IMG/VR virus record: IMGVR_UViG_3300019776_000260
Span: 1 to 38,467 of that record
DNA: 38,467 bases
Origin: a virus
Strand: one strand, 5' to 3'
Part shown: one piece after another, positions 14,499 to 28,100 of the stretch
Layout: each line of letters opens with the position of its first letter
How positions within the stretch are numbered: position 1 is the first letter of the stretch
Made by a program: the position numbers and the translations under genes
The notes under the pieces: model-generated
The model's input: only the letters and a program-made list of their open reading frames with translations
What the model was told of the DNA's origin: nothing
The model's database searches: none

Positions 14499-14906
14499 AT
14501 GGCAAGACCAAGCGAGTATAATTACGAATTATGTGTTGAGGTATGTAAAGAAGTTGCAAACGGATTTAATATAAAGACCGTTTTATCTTCTAAAGCAGAG
14601 TACCCAGACTTCTCTACTTGGTGTGATTGGAAAAGGAAAAACGACGAATTAGCCAACCTATACACACGAAGCATTCAAGACAAAGCAGAATCAGTTGACG
14701 AGGAAATTGATTTAATATTTTCAGAGGTACGAAGCGGAGGCATAGACCCATCAACTGGAAGATTATTAATAGATACTCTCAAATGGAAAGCGTCAAAGTA
14801 TTATCCTAAGATGTTTGGGGATAAGGTACAGCAAGAACATAGCGGAGAAATAAAAGGGCAATTGCCCCCTCAAATAGTATTTTTAGATACTGACAATGCA
14901 AATTAA
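14499..14906 (+). CDS. terS: Terminase small subunit
   Basis: The protein has 135 residues. The N-terminal part (MARPSEYNYELCVEVCKEVA, then GFNIKTVLSSKAEYPDFSTW) fits a helix-turn-helix for DNA recognition. The central helices (ANLYTRSIQDKAESVDEEID) fit the oligomer core. The later KASKYYPKMFGDKVQQEHSG is a frequent signature at the C-terminal side of phage small terminases. It binds the packaging site and feeds DNA to TerL. It overlaps terL by 11 bases. Confidence 0.85.
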   Translation: MARPSEYNYELCVEVCKEVANGFNIKTVLSSKAEYPDFSTWCDWKRKNDELANLYTRSIQDKAESVDEEIDLIFSEVRSGGIDPSTGRLLIDTLKWKASKYYPKMFGDKVQQEHSGEIKGQLPPQIVFLDTDNAN

Positions 14907-16173
14907 GTTCTCTAAGAAATACAAAGTGCTTTTTGAAATCCTAAGCGGAAAGCATCCTGAAGTTGATACTGTTATTATAACAGGTGGGAGAGGTTCTGCA
15001 AAATCATTTGTTATTAGTTGCCTATCTTTAATTGCTTTAGTTCAATATGGTTGGAATGTATTATATACCCGTTTTACAAATATATCAATCATTGATAGTA
15101 TTAAGCCAGAAGTTGATGATAAGATTGAATTGTTGGGCTATGAAAAGTACGTTACCTCAACAAACAGCCATATTGAATACAAAAACAATAGAATAGCCTT
15201 TAAGGGTATAAAGACGGGTAGTAAAATGCAAACAGCATCTTTGAAGTCATTATTTGGATTTAATTGTTTTGTTGTTGATGAAAGCGAGGAACTACCTGAC
15301 TACGAAACCTACGAAAAGGTTTTCCTCTCAATAAGAAGCAAAGACAAACGTAACTTAACAATATTGATACTAAACCCTACAAGTGTACACCATTGGATTT
15401 ACAGACACTTCTTTAGTGGAATGAATGTTGACGCTGGTAGTAATTTAATAAAGGATAATGTGGCTTATATTCACACCTCTTACTTAGACGTTGAAAGAGA
15501 ATATTTAGCCGATAACATAGTTAGTTATTACCAACAATTAAAAGAGAAAGACGAAAAGAAATATAATCAAGTTGTTTTAGGAGGTTGGACAGAAGCGGTA
15601 GAGGGCAGGGTGTTTACAGATTGGAAACGTTGCTCTTGTGAGGAATTTCTTAAAGTACCACAAAAATCTTTCTTTGGTGTGGACTGGGGTAAAAACCATA
15701 AGTTTGGAATAGTAGAGCTAAAATACGATAGATATAAAAACACACTTTATTGCCACCAAAGAAACTACTTTTCAGAAAACGAATTGTTGGCAAAGTTAGA
15801 ACCAATTGAGTTAGCCAATATTAACAACGAAGGTGGAATTATTATACATACATTTCGAAAGTTAGGCATACCGTTTGATGCTGATATAGTTTGCGATAGC
15901 GCAGTACCTGATAATATTCTTTTATTGCGGGATCACGGTTGGGAATATGCAGTAGGAATAGATAAGCCTAAAGGTTCTGTAATGGCAGGCATAACGCTTT
16001 TACAGTCTACAAATGTAGTTTACACTGATATTAGTGATGGTATAGATTTAGAGTTTAAAAACTATTCTTACGCCAACGACAGGTTGGGTGTAGTGGACGA
16101 TGAAGTTATCAAAGCATTCGACGATATTATTGACCCAATTAGATACGGAAGAAGATTTATTGAAAATAATTAA
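14896..16173 (+). CDS. terL: Terminase large subunit
   Basis: The protein has 425 residues, normal for the family. The ATPase domain has Walker A GGRGSAKS (30-37) and Walker B FVVDESEE (125-132) with the catalytic glutamate, followed by the coupling motif ILNPTS (158-163). The nuclease domain (RNase H fold) has the acidic residues in GVDWG (D263), CDSAVPD (D334) and the cluster VVDDEVIKAFDD (399-410). It pumps DNA into the prohead and cuts at the end of packaging. The relation is to PBSX/Terminase_3-type enzymes, which often go with headful packaging, in line with the circular assembly. Confidence 0.92.
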   Translation: MQIKFSKKYKVLFEILSGKHPEVDTVIITGGRGSAKSFVISCLSLIALVQYGWNVLYTRFTNISIIDSIKPEVDDKIELLGYEKYVTSTNSHIEYKNNRIAFKGIKTGSKMQTASLKSLFGFNCFVVDESEELPDYETYEKVFLSIRSKDKRNLTILILNPTSVHHWIYRHFFSGMNVDAGSNLIKDNVAYIHTSYLDVEREYLADNIVSYYQQLKEKDEKKYNQVVLGGWTEAVEGRVFTDWKRCSCEEFLKVPQKSFFGVDWGKNHKFGIVELKYDRYKNTLYCHQRNYFSENELLAKLEPIELANINNEGGIIIHTFRKLGIPFDADIVCDSAVPDNILLLRDHGWEYAVGIDKPKGSVMAGITLLQSTNVVYTDISDGIDLEFKNYSYANDRLGVVDDEVIKAFDDIIDPIRYGRRFIENN

Positions 16174-19100
16174 GTATTATTTGTAATTATTCTAAATAAG
16201 TTTTATATATTTGCTAAAACATTAACTATGTGAAGATGCATAGTGCGGAATAAATGAACGACAACACAACACGTTTAAAATTAATTGCCTTAACTGATTT
16301 AGTATCGGTTAGGGCTTTTTTACGTTTATATGGGATTTAATTTTAATATAGGTTATACAAGCTCTAAATTACCTACATACGTTGAGCGAATGCAAGACGG
16401 TAGTTTTTGGTATTCCATATTAGATACGCTAGGAAAAGGAAAGCGAAAAGGATTTAAAAACGAAACGGCAAAGTTGGAAATGGTTTTATCAAATCCAGCA
16501 TTACTTAAGATATTTGTTTTTTTAGCTGATACATATTCACAAGTTAAAGTTGATAAATGGGTTAACAATAAAGAGGTTGAAAAAGATTTTCTTTATACTT
16601 ATAAAAAAACACCGAACGATTGGCAGACTTGGACAGATTTGTTTTGGGAGCATAGATTTTGGTTAGCGATGGGTAATGCCTATTTGTACGTTGATAAAGA
16701 CGTATGGTATTATTTAAGACCTCAAGGATTAGAATTAACAGATGCTCAAATAAAACAGTTTAGCCAAATTACATTTTCATCTTATGGTTCTGAATCAAAG
16801 AGAAACATAATGAAAGGCACGTTCAAATACAGAAATGAAAACAACAGCGTTCAGATATTAGACTTTAAAAACCTAAGTGTGTTTACCGATATGAGTGGTG
16901 GAGTTAGCGGTAATTGGTTAAAAGGTAATAGCCGTTTAGATGCATTGTATCAAATAGCTGTAAATTCAGATTTGGCATTAACATCAAAAGGCACAAATTT
17001 AAAATACACTCAGAAGTTTTTAGTTAGTGGACAACACGACCCAAAAGATACGAGTAGCAGACCGATGGTTGATACTGAAAAGGATAGTATCGAAAACAGT
17101 CTTGAACACGGACGCAAAGTTAACGCGACCAAGTCAAAAGTTGATATGGTGCATATGGTTGATAACCTTGCACAATTAAAGTTAGACGAGGCATATGAAA
17201 GCGATTTAATTAAAGCTGCTAATATGTATGGAATTCCAAAAGATGTTATTGATATATTGGCTAAAGGTAGCACTTACGAAAATCAAGAGAAATCTTTTGG
17301 TAGGTTTGTAAACTATTCAGAAATGCCAAAGGTTCAACAAATGACAGACACTTACGAGGTAATACTTGGAGAAGAAGATTTAAGGGGTTCATTTAAGCAT
17401 TTACCATTTAATGCGGTGTTTGAAGTTGAAAAGACTAATAACCGTAAGGCAGAACTTGAAAGCCTTAAGATAGCACAAGAGTTAGGTTTAGATGAAAATA
17501 TTATTAAACAACGATTAACTGATATTTACGAATATTAAAAAAAACAAAAAATGGCTAAACCATATAATGTACAAACGCCTACTAAAATAAAAAAAATGAT
17601 GGAGGACTTAGACGACAAAAATAGTAGTCTTTATAAGAGTCTTTCAGATAAACAGAAAGTATTACTAACTGATAAAGTTGTAACAAAATGATAAAGGTAA
17701 TTGAATTTCCTGATAGAGAGTTTGAAACTAAAGAAGAATTATTTAAAGCGTTAACCGAGCATAAAAAAGAATTAGTTTCTTTAAAGAAGTCAGTAACTAA
17801 AAATGCTGATGCTGTTTCTTATGGATATATTGAAAACGTTTCAAAAAATAACAATGTAAATAAAGCTATTGCTTCGGCTGATTTACCAGATACTTTAGAT
17901 GTTAAAGTAGTAATTAACACAACAAACTTTTTGGATTCTCATGGGGATTTACATATTAATGGTATTTGGAATAAATCAATTAGCGATAACAAGACTTTTT
18001 TGCACTTACAAGAGCATCAAAGAGACTTTGGAAATGTAATTACAGACAGCGCAAAAGGAAGTGTTCAAACAATGACTTGGAAGCAATTAGGACTACCTTA
18101 TGATGGTAAAACAGAAGCTTTAATATTTGAGAGTACTATTGACCGTTTACGTAACGGGTTTATGCTTAAACAATACGCTAACGGATGGGTTAAGAACCAT
18201 TCAGTAGGTATGCGCTACGTAAATCTTGATTTAGCTATTAACTCGGAAGCTGATTATGATAAGGAATACAAAGAGTTATGGGATAAATATTATCCTGTTG
18301 TAGCTAATAAAGAATTAGCAGATGAACGTGGTTATATGTGGATAGTAACAGAAGCAAAAATAGTAGAGGGCTCTGCGGTTGTAATGGGTTCAAACTCCGC
18401 AACTCCAACCTTAGAAAATAAACAGGTAGCCGACAATGTCACTACCGAAGTAGTTGAGCCGACAGAAGTCACTCAAGAAACGGTAGAAATACCAACAGAA
18501 AAGCGAAAATTAAGTATAATTTAAACATTTAAAAATTATGTTTGTTTACAAAAAAACAGAAGAATTGGAAAAACTAACTCCACAGGAATTAGACCAATAC
18601 AAATCAGATTTAAAAGCGCACGAAAGTGAGTTGCAAAAAACAGCCATTACAGAAGAAGTAAAAGGTCAATTAGCAACAGCACAAGAAACGCTAAAAACTT
18701 TTTTAGGAGACGAGATTGCAAAACAAATTGTCGATGCTAAAAAAACATTATCGGTTACAGAAGAAACCGAAGTTGTTAAATTCTTTAAAGATGCGGTTGA
18801 CACGTATAAAGAAAACGAAAACGACAAAAGCTACAACGCTGATACGGTAATTAAGGCGGCGGCTTTAATGACAACCGCCAACGTTATTCCTAACGCCACA
18901 GGTGGGTTAAGCCCATTATTTGGTAACTACATTGATTCAGAAATCGGACATACTCCAAAACCTGATTTATGTATTTTGCCTTTGATTACTATCAAAAATC
19001 AACCTGGAACAGAAGCTATCTATCACACTTCAAGACAAAACGAAGATGGTGATGCTGAATTTATCGCAGAGGGTGCATTGAAACCATTGGCAGACGCCGA

Positions 19101-22100
19101 ATGGAAAACATCAAAGGAGCCTGTTAAGGAGGTTGCTGTTAGATGGAAGTTTACAAAAAGATTAATGAACCACGCACCGAGCGTAGTATTTGACTTTGCT
19201 GAACACGCTAACGAATTAATGGAACAAAAAATGGACGATGGCGCATTGACAGGGGACGGCACAGGAGACGAATTAGAGGGTATTACCGCAACAGGTGTGG
19301 CTTCTGCTTTTGTAGTTCCTACACAGTTGTCAGAGTACTATACTTTCGCTAATATCTTCGATGTTATTATGGCAGTTGCTACTCAGGTGCGTTTGGCTAA
19401 TTTTAAAGGTCAACTTACTTGTGTGTTAAACACAGTTTGGGAAGCTAAAATGAAAGGTATTAAAAACGCTGATGGCGATTACATTGTGCCGCCTTTCGTT
19501 TCGCCTGATGGTACTAAAGTAGGTTCTGTAAATGTTGTATTTAATAACAAATTCCCTGACACCCACATTCTGGTTGGAGACCTTAAAAAATTCAACTTAG
19601 TAATGGCTGAAAATATCTCTTATGACGAAGGGTATGAAAATGATGATTTCTCTAAAAACCTTGTTTCTAAGAAACTTGAGGCATTTATGGGTACATACAT
19701 TAAAGACGCAGATGCTGGTTCAATCGTTTACGATGAAATCGCTTCTATCTTAACCGATATTGAAGAAGCAGAACCATCTGTATAATCAAGTAACAATTTA
19801 AAATCTATAAAAAATGGCAAAAGAGACACAAAAGTCCGAAGTAGCATCCTTTAGTTCAAGGGCGATGTTATTAGAAAACGCTAAGAAAGGAACAAAAATA
19901 TTCTATAGCGACAGGTTAAAAGTAGAAATCGTTAAAGAGACGAGACACTACAAAGTTGGAATGGTTTTAAGCCCTCATAAAGTTAAGGGAGAGGCTTTAA
20001 TCAATCAGGGAATTGCGAAAGAGTATAAAGAACCTAAAATCAAGTAAAAAATGTATTTAATAAACGAGGCTAACTTCACAAGAGAAATTTCAGTACCTAA
20101 TATTTCAAGTTCACAAAGTGGGAACGCTGAAAGACTTGGATTATATGGAGACGAAAAGCCTCGTTTATTACTACAAATGGCTTTAGGTAACGTTCTTTTT
20201 GAAGATTTAGATGCAAACGTAACAAGCGGTGTTTTAAATGTTGGGGCACCTCAAAAATGGAAAGATTTAGTTAATGGCGTTACTTACGATACCGATAAGG
20301 TATGGAGAGGGCTAAATTACACAGAAGGTTCATTTAAGGTTTCATTACTAGCTTACTTTACTTTTTGGCATTGGTTTAACGACAATGCCGTGTTAGGAAG
20401 TACTGGAAACGAGGTTCAAGTACAAAGTAAAAATGCTAATAATGTAAATCCAACAAGTTACCAAGTTCAGATTTGGAATAAGTTTTTAGAAATGTATCAG
20501 GGCATAGAGGATTTTGGGTGTTTCCCAAGAGTAACTCATTATAACGGTGCTACTTTTGTAGATTATTGGGGGGGAATTGAAAACTCAAATTATGTTAGTT
20601 TATTGCAATTCTTACAAGAAAACCAAACAAATTATCCCAACCCACAGTTATACGCATTTACAGGAACTTCTAACTCTAATTCTTTAGGTTTATGATAATT
20701 GCAAATGCACTTAAAAGACTTTTTACAGGATTAACAGCAGACACAGTATTGCTCGGGGTTTCAAAACCTGATACGGCGATTAAATACTGGTATGGAGACC
20801 AAAAAGAGTTGATTACTTGGATAGCAAATCAGAACACAAGAAGCACACCAGATAAATACCCTTTAGTATGGTATGTAATGAGTGAGTACACAGAGTTTCA
20901 GGGTTGGTACACCACTAACGCAAGATTGGTTATTATGCAGGACACAAGACTTGCGGAAATGAATGATTGGCGAAGCAGTAATAGTTACGAGGGGATTTTA
21001 GAACCTGTTTGGCAAGTTGTCCAAAACACTTTATCAAGTAATGGTTATGTAGAAATCTTTGGAAGTTTTGAAGATAGATTTAAGTTGCAAACTATTCCTA
21101 ATTATGGTGTTACACCACAAACAAACAATTTACAAAACTTGAATGGTGGGACTGAAACAAGCATAAGCATCGATTTAATCGATTGTATCGTAATAGATTT
21201 TAAAATGAGAATAAACGCAAATTGTATTAATTAATAAAAAAAATAAAAAACTATGGCAGTTTTAATAAATCAAAAGGATTGTTCGACAGTCCGCAAAAAT
21301 TTAGGTTTACCTGATTGTATTATCCAAGAGGGTAGATTAACGGGTTTTATCATCGTGCCAAAAGGTTGGAATATCAACCTATTAACAGATGACTTTGATT
21401 TGGCGTATGTAAACGACCAAATTCAATTAGGTAATTTTGTTCCCGTGCTTCAAGCAGTAGAAGCAACAAACAATACTCCTGAAGCAACAACTGAAGAGTA
21501 TCAAGGTGGTATTATGTCGGTTGTTCGTAACGGACTACCACAATATACATTTAAATTCCTTAAAGGTGGTTGGAAATTCGCAAGTGCTTTATATACTTAC
21601 AACTCATTCCAAGCGTTCGATGTATTGTTTGTGTTTAGTTCTGGTGCGGTAGCTGGAGCAACTAACGGAACTACTTTTAGTGGTTTCGATTTAGGAATGT
21701 TAAACAATGGTACTTATATGTTTACTGATGGAAGTGTAAGCGCAAGCGTTACAACTACTATGCAGTTGATTAACGAAGTACAGTTTAACCGTGATGTAGC
21801 TTTATTGGATGCTTCTATTTTAGACTTTAATGTAAATACAGATATTCAACCGATTACAGATATTTATATGACTGGTCGTGCAGATGTGTCTGAACAAAAA
21901 GTTTACTTCAAAGCTAAATTTGACATTAACAGAGCTGTTAACTTGGGCGGTATTGCTATTGCAAATTTAAGATACACTCAAGACGGCGTGGCTGATACTA
22001 TTGTGGCTTTATCATTGTCTTATAACTCTACAACAGAAGAGTGGGAATTTGAGCCTACAACAGCATTCACAACAGCTGAAGACCAAGTAGTGCAATTGTA

Positions 22101-25100
22101 TGACGGTGTAAACACTATCGATGTAGCTTTGATTGGTACACGTTACTACAAAGGAGCAACAGCAAGTTTTAATGCAACAGCGTAATTTATTTGGTAATGT
22201 AAAATTACTTTTGTAAATTAGCAAAAGTTTAAGGTTAATATTAATTAGGATGAAATGCAAGTCAATAATGGCTTGCATTTTTCTTTTAAACAAGAATTAT
22301 GGAAATATTCGGAAAACATATTTTTGGAAATGATGCAGAAGCGTGGTTGAAACTATGCAAAGAGCAAAAAAAAGAATGGATTTTAAAATACACAAAACAA
22401 ACGGACGAAACGGTAATTAATGAGTTTATAAACAACCCAAAGATTAGCAAAGAGTGTAAATGTTTAGATTGTGGTAAAAATAAAAACAATGAGAATAAGT
22501 CCAACGGAATACTACAAGAGGTTGCAACCACTACTGAACCAATCGAAAATGGAGCAGATAGTATCGGAGATAGTAATAAGCGACAACAAAAGACTAAAAG
22601 AAGAAAAGATAAATGAATGGGAGCAGGGGTTAATTATTAATGGAGAAGAAAAAAGAGAGTATCGTGATGTTGAGTATGCTATTTTTAAACAGAATATAAA
22701 CCCTAAAGCAGGCGGTTATGTCGATTTGCTATTGAGTAGAGGTACTGCCAACAGTTTATTTGTACATAGAAGCACACAACCAAGAGCGTTTTTATTCGGA
22801 ATGAATGACAGATATAACTTAGTTGGTAATTACGGCAAAGGTATTTTAGGTTTTAACCAAGAAACGTTTAATAAACGCCAAGCGGATATTTACCGATATA
22901 CATTAATTTACGTTATAAAAAAAGATTATAAAATTGCCTAAATACAATTCAATAGAAACAATACCAGCTTCAGTATTTTTTAAAACGCTTACTGATAAAA
23001 ACTATCAAAACCTTAAACCAAAACCAAAGGAAAAAGGTCTTGAGCAAGTATTTATATCTATTTATGATGATTTCTTTATTAAATCCGACAATAACGAAGC
23101 AAAAGAATATTTAAGGCTAACCAAAGAAATAGCTTTTTTAGAATATAAAATAGCTAATTTAAAACAAGCGTTACATTTCTACTTCTATAATCAAACAACA
23201 GAGGAAATGCGGCTTGATTTTATAAAAGCGGTAAAGTTAGGTTATGGAATAATTATCGACGCTAAAAAGCCGTTTATTGAAGAAGTGCATAGAGTTTTAA
23301 CAACAGAAATAGGAATTATAAATAATGATTTGTCTATTGCTAAAATTGAGTTCGAAGCAATGACTAAAAAAAGCCAAAGCAAATCATTCGACTATCAAGA
23401 ACAAGTTGTGAATATGGAGCAAGTAATAGGTCGAAATATTAAAGACGGTGTTATGTTAGATAAATATATTGCATACGAAAAACAAGCTCAAAGAATTGTT
23501 GAACAGAATAAGAAAAAGAAATAATGTCGGAATTTTTAGAAGTACTTTCGCCATCGGCTTTAAAGGACTTACAAGCGTTAAATAGTGAACTTGTAAAGAC
23601 CGTTGCGAATGTAAAAACCGTTAATGAAAATATGATTGGAATTAAAACTCCAAGCGGTTCTGATAGTGCTATTAAAGATTTAAACGCACAATTAGCAAAG
23701 CAAACACAATTATATGCAAAGGCACAAATTGAACTTGAACGTTATGCTCAGGCGCAGAATAGAACGAAGATAAGTAACAACCAACTCGAAAAGTCTAATA
23801 TGTCGTTAGAGCAATCGGTTGAACGTAAAAATAAGGCTTTAGAGCGTGAAAATGCAAAACTACAATTAAGCCAAAGCTTATATACTCAAACACAACAAAA
23901 AGTAAATGAATTAACAAAAGTTTACAATGATTTAGCCATTAAAAAGCAGTTAGGGGAAAAGCTAACAGCAAGTGAGGTTATACAATTACATAAACTTACA
24001 AGTGAATTAAATACTTATCAAACAGCACTTAAAAAAGTTGATGCTGATATACAGAAAAATCAGCGTAACGTTGGTAATTATGCAAGCGGATGGAATGGAT
24101 TAGGAAACTCTATCAATCAGTTAAGCCGTGAAATGCCCGCTTTTGCCAATTCAGCACAGACTGGTTTTATGGCATTATCAAACAATTTACCTATTCTATT
24201 TGATGAAATAGAGAGAATAAAAACAGCGAATAAAGAACTTTTAGCGCAAGGACAACCAATTAAAAGCGTATTCAGTCAAATAGCTGGTGCTGTATTGAGT
24301 TGGGGTACAGCTTTAAGTATTGGCGTTACTTTGTTAACTATTTTTGGTCCGAAACTATGGGATATGGTTTCAAGTAGTAAAGCCAAAAAAGTAGCTTTAG
24401 AAAACGAGAAAAAAGCCTTAGAAGAAAAACAATCAGCAGAAAAAAGTCTATACGAACAACAAGTAAGATATGCAAGTGACGAACAAGCAAGGGCAAAAAT
24501 ACTTTTAGAAACGGCTAAAAACATAAGCCTTTCTATGGAGCAAAGGACTAAGGCAGTTAAAGAACTTCAAGAACGCTATCCTAGTTATTTAGGTAACTTG
24601 AGTAAGGAAAAGATATTAGCTGGTGAAACAGCTGTTGCGGAAAGTCAACTAAATGATGCTTTAATGAAAAGAGCCATGTTTTTGGCTGTTCAAGATAAAA
24701 TAATTGAAGTTACTAAGCAATTGGTCGATTCTGAAATGAAATATGCGGAAACTAACGCTAAAAGCACTAAGACAGAAGAGTTATACGACTTAGCGATACA
24801 AAAGAAAATAGCATCAAAACAAAAATACAGATTAGTAAATGAGCAAGACTTACAAACAACTAAAGGATTAGAAGCGGTTGTAAAAAGTGGGGATAAGGCA
24901 ATTGTAAACTCAACAACAGTTTATAATGAAAAAACTTTAGCCACAAGAAAACAATTGGATGTTTTATACAAATTATTAAATGGTTACGCTAAATATTCCA
25001 ACGTAGTAGTAGAAAACACAAAAGCTGATAAAAAGGCAACAGAAGCTAAAGAAGAAAAAAGAAAAGCAGATTCTGGAAGTTTACAAGCGATGGAAGATAC

Positions 25101-28100
25101 TATTTCTGCTTTAAAACAAGAACAAAGACTTGTAGAGTTTGGAACTGAAAAATACGAAGCTTTAGGAGCGCAAATTAAACTACTTGAAACAATATATAAA
25201 GGCTTAACAGAAACTATAAAAGAAGTTCCAGAAGATTTATCGGTTAGTTTAACAGACGAGCAAGTTTATGAAGAGTATTTTGCTTGGCTTAAGTTAAAAG
25301 AGGCTACGGATAGTTATATAGATACGCTAACAAGTGGAGCAATTGAAAAAGGGTTAGATAGTATCGGTATGGCATCTTTAAAAATGTTTACTGATTTTGA
25401 CGAGAACGGGAAAAACACTTTTGATAAGTTAATTGAGGGGACAGACAACACAATGAGTGGAATGTTAAATAGATTTGCTATTACTTTTCAGGCAATTGGG
25501 GATATTGGTCAAGAATTATTTAATAAGCTTACTGAATTATCAAATGCCAACTTTGAAAACGAATATGCAAACTTAGAACGTCAAAGAGATATTGCTTTAG
25601 CTTTTGCAGGAGATAGTGAAGCTGGTAGAGAAGAAATACAAAGACAATTTGAAGAAAGACGTAGAGCAATAAGAAAAAGAGAATTTCAGGCGGAAAAGCA
25701 AATGGCTTTATTTAATATTGCTATTGATACAGCGCAAGCTGTTATTGCTTCGGTTGCAAAATCGCCTTTAACATTTGGTTTGCCGTTTAGCGCAGTAGCT
25801 ATTGCAATCGGTGCTGCACAAGCTGGAATTGTAGCCTCTCAACAAATGCCACAATTTTGGAAAGGAACGGATAACGCACCAGCAGGGCTTGCTTGGACTC
25901 AAGAAAAAGGAGCCGAGATAATAACTGATAAAAACGGTAACATAAAAACACTTGGGTCTAATAAAGGTGCTCAAATGACTATGCTTGAGAAAGGGGATAA
26001 AGTTTTTACAGCCGAGAAATCAGCTTTAATGTTTGAAAATGGCTTAAATAATATTTTATTAAGCAATGGAATAGAAAGCCCTAAAATAGAGATAAATACT
26101 CCTAAAATAGATTTAACACCAGTTATAAACGCAATAAATAATAAAGAGTCTGTAAATATAAATATAGGCAAAAATGGATTAAACACTTATATAGCAAACG
26201 GTCATACAAAAAAAGAAATAATGAACAATAGATTTAGTTTTATAGGAAAGTCTGTTTAAAATTAAATAAAATTCACTATCTTTATATATCGAAAGTCGGA
26301 AGTCGATAATAAAAAATTAATTTAAAGATACGTGAGTACCATCCGACTATGGGAAAGCGTATCTTTTTGTATTATGGAAACTTGGAAAGATATTAAAGGC
26401 TATGATGGATTATATGAAGTAAGTGATTTAGGGAATGTTAGAAGTTTACAAAATTGGAGAGGACTATCTTTTAGATTAATGATTCCAACGGTTCAAAATG
26501 GATATTTATATTTGAAATTAACTAAAAATGGAATAAGGAAAAAATATGGAGTACATCAATTGGTTGCTATGAGTTTTTTAAATCATAGCCCAAACGGTAA
26601 CACAATAGAAGTAGACCACATTAATTTTATTAGGAATGATAATAGACTATGTAATTTAAGACTTTTAAAGCAGAGGGAAAATGCTAGTAAATCACATTTA
26701 AAAAGCAGTAGTCAGTATACTGGAGTTACATTTTGCAAAAGACGTAATAAATGGCGCTCAAGAATAGTTATAAATAGGAAAGAAGTATTTTTAGGAGAAT
26801 TTAAAACAGAGTTAGAAGCTCATTTAGAATATCAAAAAAAAAATAAAAACATTAAATGAATAACCCACTAGACACTTCGGCTTTCCGTCACTACCTAATC
26901 TTTACAAGTTTAGGCAGAACCGATTTATATGAGATATGCGAGCCTATCGGTTTTGATAGTGCTAACTTTGTTTTAAAGCAAGAAAGTAAGCGTTATGCCC
27001 GTTCAATTGAATACGGTGCAATTGATAAATTGACTTTCGTTGATGCTTATGGGATACAAACAGAAGAACCAAGAATAATTAATCCACAAGGCGACCAATC
27101 TTATTTCTTAGATTATGGTTTAAAATGGTTATTGTCTATTTACAAAGAATACGGTTTTGAGGCAAAAGTAGAATATATACTTGAAAAAGGTGGTGTACAG
27201 TTTAGCGGTGGAATGTTAGACTTTACAGAAAAAGACATTACAGATGGTTACACTTATTTGTCTTGTAAGCTAATCCAAAAAAACAAGGTAGCTAACTTAA
27301 AAAGACGCTTGGACGATAAATTTAATGCATTTTCAGATAAGAATGTCAACCAAGAAACAATTACGCCAGCACCAACAATAAACGTGCTTTATAAAGCGTT
27401 ACCGTTATTTCAACAAAGCACTTGGAAATACGGATTAGTTGACCCAACCGAAAAATTAATAGGCAACTCAAGTTTTAACTATTCTAATCAAACTTTAACC
27501 TATGGGATTAGAAACAGTTTAAGCTATATTCAAGGTGTAAGCAATGCAGATGATTTTCGTTATGTCTATGCGGTTAATGAATTAACAGATATCACAGTTG
27601 AATTAACTAATATCGATGTATCGGTACTTCCAAGTATATTTGACGGTAATTTTAAACTTATTTGGCGTGTTGGTGCTGTTATTGAAGATACAGACCAAAA
27701 CATATTGCAATCTGGAATTGAAGAGGGAATGGCTTTCAATGATTCATTCACTTTTAACATTCCTTTAATGCGTCGTGGCGATTATCTTTGGATTTATTTC
27801 AGAGGCGAGGGTGGCGGTGGATTGGTTCGCTTTGCATCAATGGATGTTAAAATAAGCCTAACATCTACCGCTGTTGATAGCGTTGTAAAAATGGTTCGTT
27901 GGGTTGATTTAATTAATCAGGCAAGTAAATTTAGTTCGGCTATTCCAATTGATGCGCCATTATTTGAAAGCGGCGGTAAACATTATAACAATGCTTGTTT
28001 TAATCGCAGAATGATAAGCCAAAATACTGACTTTTTCTATTCAACCCCTAAAAACGTGTTTGAAAGTGTAGAAGAAATAAATTGCGATTACGAGCCAGAC